Source of the DNA: Bradyrhizobium archetypum
GTDB lineage: Bacteria > Pseudomonadota > Alphaproteobacteria > Rhizobiales > Xanthobacteraceae
Direction: 5' to 3'
Length of the DNA stretch: 64,000 nucleotides
Assembly (NCBI RefSeq): GCF_013114835.1
Contig: NZ_JAAVLW010000002.1
Location: forward strand, 310,001 to 374,000
Part shown: positions 26,543 to 35,171 of the stretch, piece by piece
Numbering within the stretch: the first letter of the stretch is position 1
Layout: every line of letters begins with the position of its first letter
Notes under the pieces: generated by a model
Database searches by the model: none
Seen by the model: the letters and a program-made list of their open reading frames with translations, nothing else
What the model was told of the DNA's origin: nothing
Translations under genes and position numbers: made by a program

Positions 26543-26902
26543 ATGACGCTTGTCGGATCGGTACGACGTATTGTCGCCGTGTGGATGCCGCTGACGACGA
26601 TGGTAGTGATCGCGCACGCCGAGGACGTCAATGATTATCCGACATCGGCGCGCGTCGAATACGTTTTCGGCTGTCTGAAGGCGAATGGCGAGACACGCCA
26701 GGCGATCGAGCAATGCTCCTGTTCGGTTGATGTTGTCGCTTCGCTCGTGCCCTATGCGCGCTATGTCACGGCCGAAACCGTGCTCAGTATGTCGCAGGTT
26801 CGGGGAAATCTGGGCGAGCAGTTCCGCACGTCGGAGCAGGCGGCAAGCGCGCTCAATGAGCTCAGGCGCGCGCAGGCCGAAGCGGAGGTACGCTGCTTCT
26901 GA
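26543..26902 (+). CDS. small exported Cys-rich protein near quinoprotein relay genes
   Basis: A 119-residue product from the ATG at 26543 (GGGAGGA upstream) with a membrane-spanning or signal segment (VWMPLTTMVVIAHAED). The mature part has four Cys: FGCLKAN, a C-S-C pair in QCSCSVDVV, and C-terminal VRCF, with a helical LNELRRAQAEAE segment. The text is reminiscent of a conserved hypothetical family found beside methylotrophy quinoproteins. Spacing CxC plus two outer Cys suggests metal binding or disulfide exchange. Divergent from the NitT/TauT binding-protein gene. Confidence 0.65.
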   Translation: MTLVGSVRRIVAVWMPLTTMVVIAHAEDVNDYPTSARVEYVFGCLKANGETRQAIEQCSCSVDVVASLVPYARYVTAETVLSMSQVRGNLGEQFRTSEQAASALNELRRAQAEAEVRCF

Positions 26903-26954
26903 AGCGGAGCGGTCGCCGCTTCCGAGACGCGACCCGGGACAGAGTAGCACCTGC

Positions 26955-27084
26955 GTCCCGGACCCGGTGCAGCGCGACAGCGCTGCTCGGCATAGCCGGG
27001 ACCCATCGCGGACATTGCACGCGCTGGTGACATGGGCCCCGGCTCTGCAGCGCATCACTCGCGTGCTGCGCTGCGTCCGAGGCA
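26955..27084. repeat. REP-like palindromic repeat pair
   Basis: Two GC-rich palindromic units fill most of the 208-bp gap between genes. Unit 1 runs from GTCCCGG (26955) to CCGGGAC (27002). Unit 2 (27031-27084) holds GCAGCGC (27047-27053) and GCGCTGC (27068-27074). The GTCCCGGACCCGGTGCAGCG and CTGCGTCCGAGGCACGAGAG text resembles a repeat widespread between Bradyrhizobium genes. Confidence 0.6.
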
Positions 27085-27110
27085 CGAGAGAAATAGCTGA
27101 CGCCCGATAG

Positions 27111-27935
27111 TCAAATGCCCGAATCGTCGATTTTCCAGTCGCGCTGGAAGACGTGTCCTTCGGTATCCTTTGCCTCGGCGCGGAAGCGTTTTGCGCCATT
27201 CGACACGTAGGTAAACCTGATATTGGGGTCCTCCGAAATCGAAATGCCGCCTTCCATCGTCAACACCAGGCTGTCGTCCTGCCAGAGCCGCAGTTCGTTG
27301 ACGAAAAACGCCGGGACATAGAGCTGCGTGACTTGGTCCATCTGCAGGCCGGAATTGTTGGGATGCCCGATCATGATCTGGGCCTCGCGGACGCCGCTGG
27401 CGGGACCTTCACCGGCTTTTGCGAATTGCCGGTAGCGCATCTGGCCGAGCCTGGCCTTGGCCTCGTCGGCGTTCTTGGCGGCGGGCGCCGAACAGCCGCC
27501 GGACGCTTTCACATAGGTCTTGACCATGTAAAGTTGACCATCGCTGAGTTCGGCGACCGCATGAACATCGGTGTAATTGTTGACGCGGACACGGGTGGAG
27601 ATTTCCGACACCTTCGCGTCCGGCCCGAGCTGAAATTTTGCCGCCATCGGCGCGGGGTTCTGGTCGATGACCAGGGTAATGCTCAGCACCTGCCGGCTGT
27701 CACTGGCCGAAAGCTTGGTTCGCAAGATCACCGGGACGATGGCGGCATCCTCGGCACGCGCCGGCATTTCGATGGCAATCACGTCGCTGCCGTCGCTTAT
27801 GGCGCGGTTGTTGAAGATGTCCTGGACCAGGCCGGGCCAGGGGTCGGTGGCAGCCGGCGTTGCCGCGAACGCCAGCGGCGCGCCGAACAGCAGCAGGCCG
27901 GCGATACCGAGCAGGCGGAAAAGATATCCGGGCAT
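27111..27935 (-). CDS. quinoprotein dehydrogenase-associated SoxYZ-like carrier
   Basis: A 274-residue exported protein (signal ends LAFAAT) combining a SoxY-like N-terminal domain and a SoxZ-like C-terminal domain (ISEDPNIRFTY...AEAKDTEGHVFQRDW). The SoxY-type carrier Cys is Cys148 in VKASGGCSAPA, here internal because the SoxZ part is fused behind it. In sulfur oxidation SoxYZ carries intermediates on this Cys; in quinoprotein clusters its cargo is unknown. ATG 27935 has AAAGGTGG upstream. It is followed on the same strand by nothing and preceded by the hydrolase, its usual partner. Confidence 0.88.
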   Translation of the reverse strand: MPGYLFRLLGIAGLLLFGAPLAFAATPAATDPWPGLVQDIFNNRAISDGSDVIAIEMPARAEDAAIVPVILRTKLSASDSRQVLSITLVIDQNPAPMAAKFQLGPDAKVSEISTRVRVNNYTDVHAVAELSDGQLYMVKTYVKASGGCSAPAAKNADEAKARLGQMRYRQFAKAGEGPASGVREAQIMIGHPNNSGLQMDQVTQLYVPAFFVNELRLWQDDSLVLTMEGGISISEDPNIRFTYVSNGAKRFRAEAKDTEGHVFQRDWKIDDSGI

Positions 27936-28008
27936 GCACCACCTTTCGCGAGGAGGGAAGCAACGAGCGCAATATAGGGCAACGCGTGCACGTAGGGCAA
28001 TGCGCGCG

Positions 28009-28935
28009 CTATTCCCACTCAATTTCCGAGAATGCTGCGGTTGCGTTGCGGGCGTTGTAGTCGTCGAACAATTCCCATCGCGATCGCTCGGAGCCCGCGG
28101 CTTTTGCTGCCGCCGCTGCTATCGGCTCGCCGCGGTTGATGAGGCCACGGATGTCTGAAGCCAGCGTTTCAAGGTAGCGGCGCTCGTCGGCGAGGGCGCC
28201 GGGCCATTCGCTCACGGCGCCGTGACCGGGAACCACGCGTTGCGCGGGCAGGAAGCCAAGCTCGCCGATGACACCGAGCCAGCCGCGAATGCTGCCGTCC
28301 AGCACCGGCGTGTGAGCCAGAAACAGCAGATCGCCTGCAAACAGGGTTCCGGATTTTTCATCCAGCACCGTGAGATCGCAATCGCTGTGCGCGGCCGGCC
28401 ACGCACGCAAGACCAGCCTTCGCCCGCCGAGATCCAGGTTGAGCGTGCCGCTGACGAGCAACGTTGGCGACACGATGCGTATTTCGTCGATTAACTGGTC
28501 TCCCATGGTGCGGCGAAATGCATCGAGATAGAATTGCCCGCGTGCGGCCAACATACGCGGCAGGTTGGCATGGCCGACAAAGGTCGTTCCCTTCTGCACG
28601 AAGGCGCCGTTGCCGAAAACGTGATCGGGATGGCCGTGGGTATTGATGACGTAGCGAATCGGTTTGTCGGTCCGCGCGCGAATAGCCGCCATCAATTGTC
28701 GTCCCTCGCGGAGACTGCCGCCCGTATCGATCACCGCGACCGCATCTTCGCCGATGATGAAACCGACATTGGCAATCGCGCCGTCATTCTCGCGCGTCAT
28801 GTGTGCGGTTTGGCCATTGTGTACGAATAAGCCATCCGCAATGGAATTGACGGCTAACGTCTGTTCCTGCGCGAACGAGACGGTTGGCGCAGCGATCGTC
28901 GCGAGCACGGCAAGGATCAATGCGCGATAAGCCAT
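28009..28935 (-). CDS. quinoprotein relay system zinc metallohydrolase (MBL fold)
   Basis: A 308-residue exported metallo-beta-lactamase-fold protein (signal ends VSFAQE). The zinc motif HxHxDH is present as His100-Gly-His102-Pro-Asp104-His105, with further ligands in [20 protein letters not shown] and PGHGAV. It matches the class paired with SoxYZ-like carriers near PQQ dehydrogenases, where it may release a group from the carrier Cys, as SoxB or glyoxalase II relatives do. It lies 73 bases upstream of the carrier gene on the same strand. Confidence 0.88.
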   Translation of the reverse strand: MAYRALILAVLATIAAPTVSFAQEQTLAVNSIADGLFVHNGQTAHMTRENDGAIANVGFIIGEDAVAVIDTGGSLREGRQLMAAIRARTDKPIRYVINTHGHPDHVFGNGAFVQKGTTFVGHANLPRMLAARGQFYLDAFRRTMGDQLIDEIRIVSPTLLVSGTLNLDLGGRRLVLRAWPAAHSDCDLTVLDEKSGTLFAGDLLFLAHTPVLDGSIRGWLGVIGELGFLPAQRVVPGHGAVSEWPGALADERRYLETLASDIRGLINRGEPIAAAAAKAAGSERSRWELFDDYNARNATAAFSEIEWE

Positions 28936-29156
28936 ATTTCGGCCTCCGTCTCACACGACGCGGCGATCGCCGAGTCCGATTTCGTCGCGGCTGGGTTTGC
29001 GTCGCAGCACGGGCGACGGGTGGTTCGCGACGGGATTATTCCTGTTGCGCGGCCCAATTGACAAGCATAGCATTTTCCGTGTTTGCAGCTTCGACGGAAC
29101 TTCGTTCGTCGAGGTCGCAGATCGTTTTGGAAATCGACAACAATGGCGAGCCGGAA

Positions 29157-30053
29157 GTGCAGCTTTCGATAACACATGCCAGACAGAAACGCTGGCTGGC
29201 GATTTCCCTCGCGGCGATTCTTGCCGTGCTCCTCGCGCGCGATCTTGCGTACGCGCAGATCAAGGAAGGCGGCGATCTGTCGATTGAACTCGTCGATCCC
29301 AAGGTGCTGCGGGTCTGCGCCGATCCGCACAATTTGCCGTTCTCCAACGAAAAGGGCGAGGGATTCGAGAACAAGCTCGCCGAGCTGTTCGCCGAGAAGC
29401 TGCAAAAGAAGCTGGACTACGTGTACTTTCCGCAGGCCACGGGCTTCGTACGGATGACGCTTGGCGCCCATCGATGTGACGTCATCATGGGTTTCCCGCA
29501 GGGCGACGATCTCGTGCAGGGGACCAATCCCTATTACCGCACCGCCTATGCGCTGGTTGCCAAGCAGGGCAGCGGCCTCGAAGACGTCGCGACGCTGGAA
29601 GACGAGCGCCTGAAGGGCAAGCATATCGGCATCGTCGCCGGCACGCCGCCTGCCACGAACATGGCGGTCAATGGCTTGATGGCCAACGCCAAGCCATATC
29701 AGTTGATGGTCGATACCCGCCTGGACTCCTCGGCAGAGGCGATGATCGCCGACCTGATGTCCGGTCAGATCGACGCCGGCATTCTCTGGGGGCCGATGGC
29801 AGGCTTCTATGCGAAGAAGGCGAACCCGCCGCTTCACGTCACGCCGCTTGTGAAGGAAAAGACAGGTCCGCGGCTGGCATATCGCATCGGCATGGGGGTG
29901 CGCGCGGCCGATCAGAACTGGAAGCGGTCGCTCAACCGCCTGATCCAGGAGAACCAGCCTGCCATTAACAAGATCCTGCTGGACTTCGGCGTTCCCTTGC
30001 TCGACGAGAACGACCGGCCGATCGGCGCGGAGACGGCAACGAAAGTGCAATGA
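29157..30053 (+). CDS. quinoprotein dehydrogenase-associated substrate-binding protein (MoxJ/XoxJ-like)
   Basis: A family-3-type periplasmic binding protein with a signal peptide (LLARDLAYAQ). Typical text: LRVCADPHNLPFSNEKGEGFENKLAELFAEKL, CDVIMGFPQGDDLVQGTNPYYRTAYALV and GQIDAGILWGPMAGFYA. Relatives MxaJ/XoxJ help activate or load the dehydrogenase rather than feed an ABC importer. No ATG precedes the signal; the GTG at 29157 is preferred (298 aa), with a TTG at 29127 possible. Its stop overlaps the next start by ATGA. Confidence 0.87.
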   Translation: MQLSITHARQKRWLAISLAAILAVLLARDLAYAQIKEGGDLSIELVDPKVLRVCADPHNLPFSNEKGEGFENKLAELFAEKLQKKLDYVYFPQATGFVRMTLGAHRCDVIMGFPQGDDLVQGTNPYYRTAYALVAKQGSGLEDVATLEDERLKGKHIGIVAGTPPATNMAVNGLMANAKPYQLMVDTRLDSSAEAMIADLMSGQIDAGILWGPMAGFYAKKANPPLHVTPLVKEKTGPRLAYRIGMGVRAADQNWKRSLNRLIQENQPAINKILLDFGVPLLDENDRPIGAETATKVQ

Positions 30054-30625
30054 GGCAATCGCTCGCAGGCCTGATCCTTGCGGCATTCACGTTCATCGTC
30101 TCCGTCCTTGCACAGGACAAGCCTCCGGAGCCCGATGGGTACCGTACGGAAGATTACCGTGCGCCCGTTCCGGCGACCCTTGCCGGCGTGCGTGTTCTGA
30201 CCACTGCGGAGGCCGCGTCGATCTGGCGAGCCAAGACCGGCGTGTTCATCGACGTCATGCCTCGCGCACCGAAGCCGGAAAACCTTCCCCAGGGCACGAT
30301 ATGGCGCGACCAGCCGCGGCTCAACATTCCCGGCAGCATGTGGCTGCCGGACACCGGCTACGGAAAGCTCGCGGCGGCGACGGAAGAGTATCTGCGGCGC
30401 GGGCTCGTTCGCGCGACGGCAGGCAACGATGCCGCACTGGTGGTGATTTACTGCCAGGCTGATTGCTGGATGTCCTGGAATGCGGCCAGGCGAATCCGGA
30501 CCTATGGCTATTCCAATGTGGCGTGGTACCCGGAAGGAACCGACGGCTGGCAACGTGCTGGCTTGGATTTGATGGAGTCGCAGCCGGAGCCGCGGACGGT
30601 TGAGGAGACTTCGTCGACGCGTTAG
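30050..30625 (+). CDS. PQQ-dependent catabolism-associated CXXCW-motif protein
   Basis: A 191-residue exported protein (signal ends VSVLAQ) with a rhodanese-like fold (VFIDVMPRAPKPENLP...). The family-defining patch is YCQADCWMSWNAARRI, with Cys135, Cys139 and Trp140; as read, three residues separate the Cys pair. The function is unknown, but it regularly occurs with quinoprotein alcohol dehydrogenases. Coupled by ATGA to the binding protein gene. Confidence 0.88.
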   Translation: MRQSLAGLILAAFTFIVSVLAQDKPPEPDGYRTEDYRAPVPATLAGVRVLTTAEAASIWRAKTGVFIDVMPRAPKPENLPQGTIWRDQPRLNIPGSMWLPDTGYGKLAAATEEYLRRGLVRATAGNDAALVVIYCQADCWMSWNAARRIRTYGYSNVAWYPEGTDGWQRAGLDLMESQPEPRTVEETSSTR

Positions 30626-30628
30626 CGG

Positions 30629-31240
30629 CTATTCGATCTCCTGCTGAATCATTCGTGCGAGCGCGAACAGGCGCTGGTCGATCGCTGTCGGCACCTCGCA
30701 GACGAATTTGATGACCCCCCGCCGGTCTTCGAAGATGCGCGTCTCCCAGACGAGCTGATTGCCGAGTTCGTCGATCTTCGCTTGGTCACGTGACGCTTCG
30801 CCCTGAAGGGCCTGTAGGGCAAGCGTGTCGCTGCGGATCTTGTCCGCTGCCTCGCGCTGCTTGCGGGTGATGCGCTCCAGCCCGTTCATAACCTGGGAGC
30901 GCTGGGCATTGAGGGATTCGAACAGGCCGGCAAACAGCAGCTTTCCGCTTGCGGTCTTGTCGGATGCACCGTTCAGATATTCCGTGATCGCCTTTTGCGC
31001 TTCCTCGAGAGGGGTTCGTCTTGCCGCCAGTTTCGCGACTAGCGCGCTGACCTTGGCATCATCCTTCCACTTGCCCATGACATCATCGAGCGGTGGGCCG
31101 GCCCATACCGCGGCAAGCGAAATCTCCGGCACCTTGGCCTGCGTGCACGGCCAGTCCGGATAGCGCGGATCGGCGGCATGGGCGAGCCTGATCGTCGCCG
31201 TAATGGCCAGCGATATTACGATCACGGTCCGATATCTCAT
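30629..31240 (-). CDS. exported helical protein at end of PQQ-linked ABC operon
   Basis: A 203-residue protein with a signal peptide (AITATIRLAHAAD) and a largely helical mature part (LVAKLAARRTPLEEAQKAITEYL, SLNAQRSQVMNGLERITRKQREAADKIRSD), suggesting coiled coils. Two Cys (WPCTQ and KFVCEV) may pair. The ATG at 31240 overlaps the permease stop (ATGA) and has GGAGGCGAGA upstream. It converges on the CXXCW gene with 3 bases between stops. Unknown function; the linkage suggests an accessory role in lanthanide or cofactor transport. Confidence 0.72.
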   Translation of the reverse strand: MRYRTVIVISLAITATIRLAHAADPRYPDWPCTQAKVPEISLAAVWAGPPLDDVMGKWKDDAKVSALVAKLAARRTPLEEAQKAITEYLNGASDKTASGKLLFAGLFESLNAQRSQVMNGLERITRKQREAADKIRSDTLALQALQGEASRDQAKIDELGNQLVWETRIFEDRRGVIKFVCEVPTAIDQRLFALARMIQQEIE

Positions 31241-32085
31241 GTCTCGCCTCCGGCCGGCCCACGGCGGATCAGGCCGCGCGATGGATCGTAAGCCAGAATT
31301 GCACCGATCAGGAAGGCGATCGTGTAGCCTCCAACCACGGTGAGCGCGATCCAGTTCACCTGTCCATACAGCGCGAAACGTATCAGCTCCACGGCATGCG
31401 TGAACGGATTGAACAGGCAGACGTAGTAGAGCATTGGGCTGCTCTCCAGGATACGCCACAGAGGATAGAGCGCCGACGAAGCGAAGAACATCGGGAAGAT
31501 GACAAAGTTCATCACGCCCGCGAAGTTCTCGAGCTGCTTGATGCCCGACGAGATCAACATCCCCAGCGCGCCCAGCATCAGGCCGGACAGGACCAGCGCC
31601 GGCAGCACCGTGAGATAGCCGGCCGGCGGGGGAGCGATATCCCAGAACCAGGCGATCAACAGGAAGGCATATACCTGGAGCAGCGAGACCGCGGTTCCCG
31701 CCAGAAGCTTGCAGGACAGGAGGAACCATCGCGGCAGCGGGCTCACCAGCAAGGTCCGCATATTGCCCATCTCGCGGTCATACACCATGGAGAGCGAGGA
31801 CTGCATACCGTTGAAGAGCTGGATCATCGCCATCAGGCCGGGCGCGATGTAGACCTCGTACAGAATGTAGGTTTCATAGGGTGGGATGATGGAGAGGCCG
31901 AGCACCTGGCGGAAGCCGGCGGCGAAGATGAACAGCCACACCAGGGGCCGCACCAGCGCCGAGATGAAGCGCTCGCGCTGATGCAGGAAGCGAAGCGCCT
32001 CGCGCCACACGATGCCGCTCAGGCAGGTGAGATATTCGGCCGCCGAGAAGCCGCGCCGGACTGGCGTGGTGGTTGCGGACGTCAC
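31237..32085 (-). CDS. PQQ-associated ABC transporter permease (LutF/PedC type)
   Basis: A 282-residue ABC-2-type membrane protein with six predicted helices (SALVRPLVWLFIFAAGF, MGNMRTLLVSPLPRWFLLSCKLLAGTAVSLLQVYAF, LMLGALGMLISSG). It belongs to the permease class tied to PQQ alcohol dehydrogenases. Related systems, Lut in Methylorubrum and PedA1A2BC in Pseudomonas putida, are required for lanthanide use. The start is a GTG at 32085 overlapping the ATPase stop as GTGA, with GGGAG upstream. Confidence 0.87.
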   Translation of the reverse strand: MTSATTTPVRRGFSAAEYLTCLSGIVWREALRFLHQRERFISALVRPLVWLFIFAAGFRQVLGLSIIPPYETYILYEVYIAPGLMAMIQLFNGMQSSLSMVYDREMGNMRTLLVSPLPRWFLLSCKLLAGTAVSLLQVYAFLLIAWFWDIAPPPAGYLTVLPALVLSGLMLGALGMLISSGIKQLENFAGVMNFVIFPMFFASSALYPLWRILESSPMLYYVCLFNPFTHAVELIRFALYGQVNWIALTVVGGYTIAFLIGAILAYDPSRGLIRRGPAGGET

Positions 32086-32888
32086 GGCGTTGGGCTCCCG
32101 TTCTGCGCGGTGGAGCCGGTCAGCCGCATGAAAGCCGTATTGATATCGCTGCCGCCGGCGTCGGCGATCACCTGCGTCACCTTGCCCCGGGCCAATACCC
32201 GGCCCTGGTGCAGCACAACGAGATCGTCGCTCGCACCGATCTCGTCGAACAGGTGCGTCGCCCACAGCACGCTTATTCCCTGTTCGGAAACGAGCTGGCG
32301 GACATGGTTGAGGATGTCGGCGCGCGCTTTGACGTCGAGGCCGACGGTGGCTTCGTCAAGCAGGAGAAGTCGCGGCCGGTGCAGCAGCGCCCGTGCGATC
32401 TCCAGTCGCCGCATCTGGCCACCGGAGAGGTCGCGCACCTTGCTGCCGGCGCGGTCGGCCAAGCCGATGCGCGCCAGCACCTCGCCGCTTCGCGTACGGG
32501 CATCGCGCCGGCCGATGCCGTGCAGGGCGGCGTGATACAGTAGATTCTGCGTCACCGAGAGGTCGAGATCGAGCGTGCGGGGCTGAAACACCACGCCGAG
32601 CAATCGCAGCGCTTCGCCAGGTGCTTGGGCAATATCGTGGCCGAAAATGCCGATATGCCCGCGCTGAATCCCGAAAAGCCGCGTGATCAGCGAAAACAAC
32701 GTGCTCTTGCCGGCGCCGTTCAGGCCAAGCAGCGCCGTGAACCGTGCCGGTGCGACGCTGAAGTCGACATCGATCAGCGCCTGTCGCGGCCCATAGGAAT
32801 GGCTGACGCCGTCGATCGACAAGGCAGGCGCTTCCGCGGCCTCGGGCCGGGAGGAGATACCGGCGGAAAATGCGTCAGCGGCCGTCAT
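32082..32888 (-). CDS. PQQ-associated ABC transporter ATPase (LutE type)
   Basis: A 268-residue ATPase with Walker A GLNGAGKST (55-63), LSGGQMRRLEIARALL signature, Walker B LLLLDEATVGLD and switch THLFDE. It is of the type paired with ABC-2 permeases, so transport direction is not fixed by sequence. ATG at 32888 overlaps the beta-propeller stop as ATGA. It supplies energy to the adjoining permease. Confidence 0.9.
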   Translation of the reverse strand: MTAADAFSAGISSRPEAAEAPALSIDGVSHSYGPRQALIDVDFSVAPARFTALLGLNGAGKSTLFSLITRLFGIQRGHIGIFGHDIAQAPGEALRLLGVVFQPRTLDLDLSVTQNLLYHAALHGIGRRDARTRSGEVLARIGLADRAGSKVRDLSGGQMRRLEIARALLHRPRLLLLDEATVGLDVKARADILNHVRQLVSEQGISVLWATHLFDEIGASDDLVVLHQGRVLARGKVTQVIADAGGSDINTAFMRLTGSTAQNGSPTP

Positions 32889-33856
32889 GGCTGTGCAATC
32901 GTTATTCCCCAGGGCAGCTCGCCGACCTGGATCGTCTTGATGACCTTCTGCGCGGCGACGTCGATCACCGAGACGTCGTTCGATACGCCATTGGTAACCA
33001 GCAGATATTTCTCGTCCGGTGTGAATGCCATGTGCCAGACGCGCTGGCCGACCAAAAGATATTTGGTGACCTTGTGGGTGGTGGCATCGACGACGGCGAT
33101 GCGGTTGGCCGGCCCGAGTGCGACGAAAGCGGTTTTGCCGTCCTTGGTCATGCCGATGCCGACCGGCTGGATGGCTTCGCTCCGCAAGCCCGGAATCTCG
33201 AATGTAATCTTCTTGGTCACCTCGCGCTTGGCCGGATCGATCACCGAAACCGTGCCGCCGATCTCCGACGATACCCACACTTCGGAATTGTCACGCTTGA
33301 ACTCGGCGAAGCGGGGGCGCGCATCGACCAGGATGTTGGCAACGATCTGGCGCGTCGTGGTGTCGATGAAATGCGCCATGTTGGTGGTCTCGGACGTATT
33401 GATCAGGATCTTGCCGTCCGGGCTGATGGCCATGCCCTCCGGCTCGACCCCCACCTGGATCTCGCCGAGACGGCTGCGCTTCTCGACGTCGATGATGGTC
33501 ACCGTGTTGTCGTTCTCGTTGGCGACGTAAAGGATCTTGCCGTCCGCATCGAGGGCGAACAGTTCGGGGTCTGGGCCGGAGGGCAGGGTGTCCACGACTT
33601 CCTGTTTGGCAACGTCGATCACCTGAATGCTGTCGTCGTCGCCGACGGCGACAAATACAAACTTGCCATCCCTCGTGAACTCGATGCCGCGCGGCCTTTG
33701 CCCGACTTTGATGGTCTTGGTGACCGTCCAATTGTTCGTATCGATCACCGATACGGTGTTGCTCTTCTCGTTGGAGACATAGGCGATGAAGGCCGAAGCG
33801 GGGGCCGCCGTCGCGAGCCAGGCAACCAATCCGGAAAGCAGGCAATGACGCCACAT
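32885..33856 (-). CDS. PQQ-dependent catabolism-associated YVTN beta-propeller protein
   Basis: A 323-residue exported beta-propeller (signal ends APASAF) built of about seven YVTN-type repeats: AYVSNEKSNTVSVIDT, VFVAVGDDDSIQVIDV, LYVANENDNTVTIIDV, VWVSSEIGGTVSVIDP, LLVTNGVSNDVSVIDV. It belongs to the periplasmic family linked to PQQ dehydrogenase ABC systems and may present a metal or substrate. ATG 33856 with AAGGAGG upstream is preferred; an in-frame ATG 33 bases earlier would overlap the preceding gene. Confidence 0.88.
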   Translation of the reverse strand: MWRHCLLSGLVAWLATAAPASAFIAYVSNEKSNTVSVIDTNNWTVTKTIKVGQRPRGIEFTRDGKFVFVAVGDDDSIQVIDVAKQEVVDTLPSGPDPELFALDADGKILYVANENDNTVTIIDVEKRSRLGEIQVGVEPEGMAISPDGKILINTSETTNMAHFIDTTTRQIVANILVDARPRFAEFKRDNSEVWVSSEIGGTVSVIDPAKREVTKKITFEIPGLRSEAIQPVGIGMTKDGKTAFVALGPANRIAVVDATTHKVTKYLLVGQRVWHMAFTPDEKYLLVTNGVSNDVSVIDVAAQKVIKTIQVGELPWGITIAQP

Positions 33857-33873
33857 ACGCAATCCATCCTCCT

Positions 33874-35055
33874 TCAATGCAGCTTGCATTTGGTTTCCGG
33901 CCGATCGACCCCAAGCGTGTCGAGTTCCGACACTTGATGCAGGAACCCCTCCTGCGGTGAAACCGAGACCACCATGCGTCCGTCGACGAGCAGGATCGGC
34001 TGACGAAGCTGCAGATTCCAGTCCCGCAGCGTGAGCCGCCGGCCCTTGAACGCGGCAACGGAAAAGTCGGGCCCTTTCAGGAAATCCGAGACGGCCTTTG
34101 GCTCGCCGGACTTCGTGCGCGACGTCGCTTCACCGATCATGCGCGCTGCCGTCCAGGCTTGCATGTCCAATGCCGTCATATGGCGTGAGTTCAGTTTTAC
34201 AAACCGGTTCTGGATCTGGATTGCGCCCCACTGATCCTGTGCGGCGTGCCAACTGGTCGCAACCAGTCCCGCGGAGCCTGCGACCGGCCGCGGATCCCAG
34301 GTGCGGTAGGGCAGGTAGGACGCGAACACCTCGCTTTCGTCGGCTGCAACGAGGACGTCATAGGCCGGCGCCTGCTGGGTGAAAACCGGCATCTGCCGCT
34401 GGACCAAGGTGACGCCGCTATCAGTGCGGCGGGCGCCGCCGGTATCCTCAAAAGTTCGTTCCTGAACGATCTTGGCGCCGAAGCGCGTCGCCGCGCGGCG
34501 CAAGGCGTCGGCATACAGTTTGTCCTGATCATGCGAGCCGACGACGAACAGCCAGCGCTTCCACTGCTTCCAGACCAGATACTGGGCCAGCGCATCCGCG
34601 AGCATCGAGCGCGTCGGCGCGATATGGATGACGTTGGCCCGACAGTCCTGCTCGCGCAACCGATCGTCGATGGCGCCGGCATTCAACAGCAGCGTTCCGC
34701 GATCGCGGACTGCGTCGGCCGCCTTCAAGAGATCGTCCGCCGAAAGATCGGCGATGATAAAGCTGGTGCGCTCGGCAAGCATCGCCGCAGCCTTCGCAGC
34801 GTCCTCATTGTCCTTCAGCCGGACTTCTTCCAGCGTGAAGCGCTGATTGAGAAACTTGCCCGTGGTGTTGTTATCCTCGATGGCAAGGCGCGCACCCGCG
34901 AACCCGTCGTTTTCGGCCGGCAGTTCGACAAGGGATAATTTCGCCTTGACGCCGGCGCGGCCGAGGTAGCCAATGCCGATCTCCGGTGCGTCGGCCGCGC
35001 GCACGGAGGTAGCCGCGATGCTCAAGCCGATCACGGCGACCAACCATCGGATCAT
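33874..35055 (-). CDS. PQQ-associated ABC transporter substrate-binding protein (LutA type)
   Basis: A 393-residue periplasmic protein (signal ends TSVRAAD) of the branched-chain-amino-acid-binding fold, in the subclass tied to PQQ alcohol dehydrogenases: IGIGYLGRAG, FAGARLAIEDNNTTGKFLNQRF, FIIADLSADDLLKAAD, and YLPYRTWDPRPVAGSAGLV. In Methylorubrum its relative LutA functions in lanthanide uptake. A perfect GGGAGGAG lies before the ATG. First gene of a five-gene minus-strand operon continuing to 30629. Confidence 0.88.
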   Translation of the reverse strand: MIRWLVAVIGLSIAATSVRAADAPEIGIGYLGRAGVKAKLSLVELPAENDGFAGARLAIEDNNTTGKFLNQRFTLEEVRLKDNEDAAKAAAMLAERTSFIIADLSADDLLKAADAVRDRGTLLLNAGAIDDRLREQDCRANVIHIAPTRSMLADALAQYLVWKQWKRWLFVVGSHDQDKLYADALRRAATRFGAKIVQERTFEDTGGARRTDSGVTLVQRQMPVFTQQAPAYDVLVAADESEVFASYLPYRTWDPRPVAGSAGLVATSWHAAQDQWGAIQIQNRFVKLNSRHMTALDMQAWTAARMIGEATSRTKSGEPKAVSDFLKGPDFSVAAFKGRRLTLRDWNLQLRQPILLVDGRMVVSVSPQEGFLHQVSELDTLGVDRPETKCKLH

Positions 35056-35171
35056 GGCTCCTCCCTGACAGGCCTTCTTCACGCCGCCGCGTGGAAAGCT
35101 CTCGGCTTGAACCATGACCGAATTGTCTTGGCTTGCAACCCAATTCTCCGTTGGGGCGGCATCACGCCGCT

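Noticed and set aside
28917..30086. 389-codon minus-strand frame opposite the XoxJ-like gene
   Set aside because: Arg/His-rich shadow of a recognisable periplasmic binding protein.
30135..30475. Thioredoxin-like CxxC active site in the CXXCW protein
   Set aside because: As read, three residues separate the two Cys, and the surrounding fold looks rhodanese-like, not thioredoxin-like.
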